This document shows, piece after piece, positions 59,256-64,000 of a DNA stretch of 64,000 nucleotides. Position 1 is the first letter of the stretch. The number at the start of each line of letters is the position of its first letter. The position numbers were made by a program, and so were the translations under genes. Origin of the DNA: Komagataeibacter oboediens (GTDB lineage: Bacteria; Pseudomonadota; Alphaproteobacteria; Acetobacterales; Acetobacteraceae); contig NZ_NKTX01000003.1 in the NCBI RefSeq assembly GCF_003207815.1, positions 62,001-126,000 of the forward strand. The letters are read 5' to 3'. A model generated the notes under the pieces. It saw only the letters and a list, made by a program, of their open reading frames with translations. It was not told where the DNA came from and ran no database searches.

Positions 59256-59780
59256 TCAGATGGGCGCGTCATGCCGCGTCCCGGCGGGTTGCGCAAGGTG
59301 CGCATGAAAGTTATCGGGCGTATAGGCGTTCAGGTACGTCATGCTGTCGCCAACAAGGGGGACGATACGGCTCGATCGCATGACATCGGGCCATTCGGCT
59401 GCGGGAACAAGGGCGGTAATGCCCGCATATAGCAGCACCAGACAGACATACCCGCGCGCCAGCCCGAATATCAGGCCCAGCGCACGGTCGATTCCCGACA
59501 GGATCGATCCCTGCACCGCCCGACCCGACAGATGGGCAGTCGTGGTGAAAATGACAAGAAGGACAAGGAACAGGACGGCGAAGGACGCAAGGGACGCCAG
59601 CGTGTGATTGCTGATCCACTGCGTGGCATAAGGCATGAGCGCCCCGTACCATGCCACGGCCATGATGATGGCCATGACCCAGGCGGCAAGCCCCAGGACT
59701 TCGCGTGAAAAGCCGCGGACTGCACCGACCAGAGCCGACAGGGCGACAATGGCGATGCCTGTTGCGTCAATCCAGTTCAT
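59256..59780 (-). CDS. cvpA: CvpA family protein
   Basis: An integral membrane protein of 174 residues with four helices (IDATGIAIVALSALVGAVRGF, VLGLAAWVMAIIMAVAWYGAL, LASFAVLFLVLLVIFTTTAHL, ALGLIFGLARGYVCLVLLYAG) and a conserved RGF at about residue 24. Its usual position before purF is kept here (51-bp spacer). The family is linked to purine operons and envelope stress, but its molecular role is unclear. The ATG at 59780 (MNWIDATG) matches the family. Confidence 0.92.
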   Translation of the reverse strand: MNWIDATGIAIVALSALVGAVRGFSREVLGLAAWVMAIIMAVAWYGALMPYATQWISNHTLASLASFAVLFLVLLVIFTTTAHLSGRAVQGSILSGIDRALGLIFGLARGYVCLVLLYAGITALVPAAEWPDVMRSSRIVPLVGDSMTYLNAYTPDNFHAHLAQPAGTRHDAPI

Positions 59781-59944
59781 GCGTGCCGGACCGGGGGATG
59801 ACCCGCCGGCAGGTAACAGGCATGGACCTGGTCCATATATCAAGACATTTCCTGCTGTTCCGCCTGTGGCCAGCTTATGCCACCGGCATGCCGCAACGCA
59901 TAGGCCAAAAATGGCCCCGCGCGATTCCCGGCCCGCGCAGGCGG

Positions 59945-60358
59945 TCAGGGCAGCTTGGTGGTACGGATGTTCCATGGCCGCCGGCGCGCGGCGGTGGAGA
60001 CGGACGTGCGTTCGGCCATATTCAGCGCCAGCAGCAGGTTGCCCATGCGGGTACGGCGGTCAAGTTCGATCCATACATCCTCGGGCTCGACCCCTTCCGC
60101 GGTCCAGATTTCCAGCAGGTGGGCCAGTACATCGGCGCTGTGTTCGACAAGGCCCGCGTGATCGAGTGTCATGAGGTCCATCACGCACTGTTCGGCTGAA
60201 CAGGTGAAGGCGCGGCCTGCCTCACGCGTGACACGGGTATTGCGGGGCCTGTCATCGGGGGGGCGGGCCGCATCCAGACGCGCCTGCAGCCGGCCAAGCG
60301 CATGGTCGGCGACGGGCCGGTCTGGTGGCGGGGCGGACGGGGTGCGGGAACGGGACAT
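59945..60358 (-). CDS. HisE/MazG-like domain protein (degenerate phosphoribosyl-ATP diphosphatase)
   Basis: A 137-residue protein. After a basic Pro-rich N-terminus, residues about 22-115 follow the HisE/MazG-like helical pattern: LGRLQARLDAARP, SAEQCVMDLMTLDHAGLVEHSADVLAHLL and GVEPEDVWIELDRR. The metal-binding acidic residues are only partly kept (SAEQ and E..AD). The tail is basic. It lies 164 bp from cvpA and 66 bp from metH on the same strand. It may be an inactive or altered nucleotide pyrophosphohydrolase. Confidence 0.65.
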   Translation of the reverse strand: MSRSRTPSAPPPDRPVADHALGRLQARLDAARPPDDRPRNTRVTREAGRAFTCSAEQCVMDLMTLDHAGLVEHSADVLAHLLEIWTAEGVEPEDVWIELDRRTRMGNLLLALNMAERTSVSTAARRRPWNIRTTKLP

Positions 60359-60424
60359 CGGGCGATGATGGACATTATTCCGCCCACCGGTCAACAAGTC
60401 CCGCCGGATGGCCCCAATGCGTTT

Positions 60425-63400
60425 TCAGATCGAGAAATACTTCGCCTGCGGGTTGAAAATGACCAGCGCGGAGGTCGACTGCTCTGGGTGCAGCTGGAAA
60501 CCATCGGTCAGCGAGACGCCGATCTTTTCCGCATCCAGCAGTTTCAGGATCGGCTCCTGCTCCTCCAGCCGGGGACAGGCGGGATAGCCGAAGGAATAGC
60601 GCGACCCGCGATACCCCTGCTGCAGCAGTTTCGCCATGTCACGGTCGTCCTCGGCGGCGAAGCCCATCTCGGCGCGGATGCGCTTGTGGGTGTATTCCGC
60701 CATGGCTTCCGCCATCTCCACCGACAGGCCATGCAGGTACAGATAATCCTTGTAACGGTCCGCCTCGAACCATTCACGTGCCCTGTCCGATGCGTCCTGC
60801 CCCACGGTCACGACCTGCAGGCCGATCACGTCGCGCTGCCTGTCGTCAATGTCGCGCACGAAATCGGCAATGCAGGCCCCGTCCGCGCGTGGCTGGCGGG
60901 GTAGCGTGAAGCGGGCGACCTCGGTCATGCCGTCCTCGCCAAACAGCACCAGATCATTGCCTTCGCCCGCCGCCTTCCAGTAGCCGTAGCTGGCCTTGGG
61001 GTGCAGGATGTCCTGCTCCGCGCACAGGGCCAGCATGTGGCGCAGCACGGGACGCAGCTCCTTTCGCGCCCAGACCATGAAATCTTCCAGTGAGCGGCCC
61101 TGCTTACGGAAGCCCCACTGGAACTGGTACAGCGAACGTTCATTGAGGAACGGCAGCACCGCCTCCGGTGTCGCCTCCAGCACGCGCGGGCCCCAGAAGG
61201 GCGGGGTCAGCACGGGTTCATCCGCCGTCAGTCGTTCGCGCCGCGCACGGGCCGCCGCCATGTCCACCGGACCGAAGCCACGGGTTTCGGCGGCTTCGAT
61301 ATCCTGCGTGCGGTTGGTGCGCGTGGCCTTGCCCGCGCGACGGGACTGGATGGCGGCAAGGTAGGTGTCGAATTCACCCTGCGCCACCTTGTCCATAAGC
61401 GACAGGCCATCGAACGCGTCACGCGCATAGGCCACGCGTCCGCCTTCGCCATAGGCGGCGGTGCAGTCCTCTTCCACATAATTGCGGGTCAGCGCGGCAC
61501 CACCCAGCATGACCGGCACGTCAACGCCCTGCCGGTTCATTTCCTCCAGATTTTCGCGCATGATGACGGTGGACTTGACCAGCAGGCCCGACATGCCGAT
61601 GGCATCGGCCTTGTGCTCACGTGCTGCCGCGATCATGTCGGCCACTGGCACCTTGATGCCAAGGTTGATGACCCGGTAGCCGTTATTGGTCAGAATGATG
61701 TCGACAAGGTTCTTGCCGATGTCATGCACGTCGCCCTTGACCGTGGCCAGCACCATGGTGCCGCGGGTCTGCCCCTCGGTGCGTTCCATGTGGGGTTCAA
61801 GCCAGGCCACGGCCGCTTTCATGGTCTCGGCTGACTGCAGCACGAAGGGCAGCTGCATCTTGCCCGCGCCAAACAGTTCGCCCACCACCTTCATGCCATC
61901 AAGCAGCACGGTATTGATGATGTCGAGCGGCGCCATGTCCTGCATGGCCTCGTTGAGGTCTTCCTCCAGACCCTTGCGGTCGCCATCGACAATGCGGTCC
62001 TTCAGGCGTTCGGGCGCGGTTTCGGCCCGGGCCTTCTTCACCGCGTCGGCGGCCTTGCGGTCGGCAAAGATTTCCAGCATGCGCTGCAGCGGGTCGTAGC
62101 CTTCGCTGCGGCGGTCAAAGATCAGGTCCTCGGCAACCTTGACCTCTTCCTTCGCGATCAGGTGCAGCGGACGGATTTTCGACACATGCACGATCGCCGC
62201 TGTCATGCCCGCGCGCACCGCGTGGTCAAGGAACACGGAATTCAGCACCGCGCGCGCCGCAGGGTTCAACCCGAACGAGATGTTGGACAGCCCCAGCACG
62301 ATCTGGATATCGGGGAAGCGTTCGCGGATCAGGCGGATGCCCTCCAGCGTCCATTCACCCAGCTTGCGGTCATCTTCCGTGCCGGTGCCGATGGTGAATG
62401 TCAGCGGGTCGATCATCAGGTCGGATTGCGGCAGGCCATGCTTTTCACATGCGAATTCGACCAGCCGTGTCGCGATGCGCAGCTTGTCTTCCGCCGTCTT
62501 GGCCATGCCCACTTCATCAATGGTCAGGGCGATGACGGATGCGCCGAACTTGCGTGCCAGCAGCATGCGTTCGTTGGCGATCGCCTCCCCATCCTCGAAA
62601 TTGATGGAGTTGATGATCGGCTTGCCGCCATGCAGCTTCAGTGCGGCCTCGATCACCGGTGTTTCGGTGGAATCAATGACCAGCGGCGCATTGACCGAGG
62701 AGGTGAAGCGGGTGACGACCGCGTTCATTTCGCGCATTTCGTCACGGCCGACGAAGGCGGTGCAGATATCCAGCGCGTTCGAGCCTTCGGCCACCTGTTC
62801 GCGGCCCAGGGCCACGCAGCCGTCCCAGTCGCCCGCTTCCTGCAACTGCCGCCATTTTTTCGATCCGTTGGCGTTGCAGCGCTCACCAATCGAGAAATAG
62901 CTGTTTTCCTGCCGCAGCGGCACCTGCGAATACAGGCTGGCGACCGACGGAATCCATACCGGTTTGCGCGGCACGGGGGCGGGACGGATGCGGCCGGTGC
63001 CCTCGGCGCGCTTTCGCAGCATCTGGTCGAGTGCCTGCGTATGCGGTGTGGACGTGCCGCAGCACCCGCCGATCAGGTTCAGCCCGTCTTCGGTAATGAA
63101 GCGGTCGACCCAGCTTGCCATTTCGGCGGGCGTCAGCGGGTAATGTGTCGTGCCATTGACCAGTTCGGGCAGGCCCGCATTGGGCTGGACCGAAATCAGG
63201 CCGGGCCAGTTTTCGGACAGCCAGCGCACATGTTCCGCCATTTCCTGCGGTCCGGTGGCGCAGTTCAGGCCCATCAGCGGCACATCCAGCGCGTTGATGA
63301 CCGTGGCGGCTGCCGCAATGTCGGGACCGACCAGCAGCGTGCCGGTGGTTTCCACCGTGACCTGCACGAAAATGGGGGTATCCACGCCCATTTCGGCGCG

Positions 63401-63934
63401 CGCGATCTTGGCGCCATTGACGGCGGCCTTGATCTGCAGCGTGTCCTGGCAGGTCTCGATCAGGAAGCAGTCCACACCCCCTTCGATCAGGCCCCGGCAC
63501 TGTTCGGTCAGGCCCGCTTCCAGCGTGTCGTAATCGATATTGCCCAGCGAGGGCAGCTTGGTCCCCGGTCCGATGGAGCCGACAACATAGCGGTGGCGGC
63601 CATCGGCAAAGGTCTCGGCGGCTTCACGCGCCAGGTGGGCTGCGGTGCGGTTGATTTCGCGCGCGCGGTCCGCCAGCCCGAATTCGGCCAGCGTGATGGG
63701 CGAGCCGCCAAAGCTGTTGGTTTCCACCATGTCGGCCCCGGCTTCGAAATACCCGCGATGGATTTCGCGCACCAGCTCGGGACGGGACAGGTTCAGGATT
63801 TCGGTGCAGTTTTCCTGCCCCCAGTAATCGCGCTCGACCTCAAGGTCCAGAAGCTGTACGCGCGAACCCATGCCGCCATCACACAGCAGGACCTGGTCGC
63901 GAAGGGCATCGAGAAGATGGGGACGAGTGGTCAT
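60425..63934 (-). CDS. metH: Cobalamin-dependent methionine synthase
   Basis: Full-length MetH, 1169 residues, with all four modules. The homocysteine domain has Zn Cys in NLIGGCCGTSTPH (about 288-296). The methyl-THF pterin-binding domain includes SIGERCNANGSKKW, IDPLTFTIGTG and GLSNISFGLNP. The B12 domain has VKGDVHDIGKN (His about 737) and SGLLVKSTVIM. The AdoMet reactivation domain contains RYSFGYPACP. AGGA lies 6 nt before the ATG. The upstream 66 bases reach the window end, so a riboswitch or metF further out cannot be judged. It uses the cofactor made by the cob cluster. Confidence 0.98.
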   Translation of the reverse strand: MTTRPHLLDALRDQVLLCDGGMGSRVQLLDLEVERDYWGQENCTEILNLSRPELVREIHRGYFEAGADMVETNSFGGSPITLAEFGLADRAREINRTAAHLAREAAETFADGRHRYVVGSIGPGTKLPSLGNIDYDTLEAGLTEQCRGLIEGGVDCFLIETCQDTLQIKAAVNGAKIARAEMGVDTPIFVQVTVETTGTLLVGPDIAAAATVINALDVPLMGLNCATGPQEMAEHVRWLSENWPGLISVQPNAGLPELVNGTTHYPLTPAEMASWVDRFITEDGLNLIGGCCGTSTPHTQALDQMLRKRAEGTGRIRPAPVPRKPVWIPSVASLYSQVPLRQENSYFSIGERCNANGSKKWRQLQEAGDWDGCVALGREQVAEGSNALDICTAFVGRDEMREMNAVVTRFTSSVNAPLVIDSTETPVIEAALKLHGGKPIINSINFEDGEAIANERMLLARKFGASVIALTIDEVGMAKTAEDKLRIATRLVEFACEKHGLPQSDLMIDPLTFTIGTGTEDDRKLGEWTLEGIRLIRERFPDIQIVLGLSNISFGLNPAARAVLNSVFLDHAVRAGMTAAIVHVSKIRPLHLIAKEEVKVAEDLIFDRRSEGYDPLQRMLEIFADRKAADAVKKARAETAPERLKDRIVDGDRKGLEEDLNEAMQDMAPLDIINTVLLDGMKVVGELFGAGKMQLPFVLQSAETMKAAVAWLEPHMERTEGQTRGTMVLATVKGDVHDIGKNLVDIILTNNGYRVINLGIKVPVADMIAAAREHKADAIGMSGLLVKSTVIMRENLEEMNRQGVDVPVMLGGAALTRNYVEEDCTAAYGEGGRVAYARDAFDGLSLMDKVAQGEFDTYLAAIQSRRAGKATRTNRTQDIEAAETRGFGPVDMAAARARRERLTADEPVLTPPFWGPRVLEATPEAVLPFLNERSLYQFQWGFRKQGRSLEDFMVWARKELRPVLRHMLALCAEQDILHPKASYGYWKAAGEGNDLVLFGEDGMTEVARFTLPRQPRADGACIADFVRDIDDRQRDVIGLQVVTVGQDASDRAREWFEADRYKDYLYLHGLSVEMAEAMAEYTHKRIRAEMGFAAEDDRDMAKLLQQGYRGSRYSFGYPACPRLEEQEPILKLLDAEKIGVSLTDGFQLHPEQSTSALVIFNPQAKYFSI

Positions 63935-64000
63935 TGTTATCCTGAGGTCTCATGGCAGGGGACATGGCGCGGGAAGATTTTCCGGCCTGGTATCCGGCAC

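Overview
The window is GC-rich chromosomal DNA from an alphaproteobacterium of the family Acetobacteraceae. Komagataeibacter or Gluconacetobacter-type acetic acid bacteria fit best. The support is a tandem pair of PAS-GGDEF-EAL c-di-GMP proteins laid out like the cdg (pdeA-dgc) operons known from cellulose-making Komagataeibacter xylinus, an aerobic-type cobalamin cluster, and a sucA-sucB-lpd cluster with a lipoylated Lpd. I see no rRNA or tRNA gene, CRISPR array, insertion sequence or prophage. Genus-level assignment is inference.

Layout. 0-5 kb: zwf, two small exported proteins, a 2OG-Fe(II) oxygenase, an AhpD-like protein and zapE. 5.5-11.7 kb: 2-oxoglutarate dehydrogenase genes sucA-sucB-lpd, ending in a strong terminator. 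11.9-15.9 kb: a c-di-GMP operon on the minus strand, with a FixL-like haem-PAS phosphodiesterase candidate upstream of an Aer-like PAS cyclase candidate. 16.2-18.6 kb: feoA-feoB plus a small Cys-rich Feo protein, behind a Fur-like site. 18.6-34.1 kb: cobalamin synthesis (cobB, cbiD, cobM, cobE, cobL, cobK, cobJ, cobI, cobH, cobG, cobN, cobW, a DUF1636 ferredoxin-like gene), a textbook cobalamin riboswitch, a histidine-phosphatase-like gene and an orphan cbtB. 34.2-38.2 kb: a quinone oxidoreductase, a nitroreductase, ilvE and an unknown beta-rich protein. 38.5-44.9 kb: thiC with a TPP riboswitch, then adenine deaminase, a lone tyrosine recombinase, an uncharacterised protein and a divergent ScpA-like kleisin in one compact run. 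45.5-48.2 kb: tonB-exbB-exbD-exbD. 48.7-64 kb: a purine permease, an MFS exporter, purD, xseA, a lipoprotein, an HTH protein with a membrane tail, an OmpH/Skp chaperone, ybaK, a degenerate SDR, purF, cvpA, a HisE/MazG-like protein and full-length metH.

How the genes fit together. The cobalamin genes supply the cofactor of the B12-dependent MetH at the right end. Cobalt handling (CobN, CobW, CbtB) and the riboswitch sit together. Feo and the Ton system are the iron side. The purine theme (ade, purine permease, purD, purF, cvpA) recurs but is not one operon.

The most unusual features are: (1) a dispersed repeat of about 80 nt with two hairpins, present six times, five of them exactly at convergent gene junctions; (2) the recombinase, unknown protein and kleisin operon; (3) the pairing of a haem-PAS PDE with a PAS-DGC whose EAL domain has lost a metal ligand; (4) a lipoyl-Lpd fusion whose lipoyl domain nearly copies that of the adjacent E2; (5) cobK inverted inside the cob run, and CbiD in place of CobF; (6) cbtB without cbtA.
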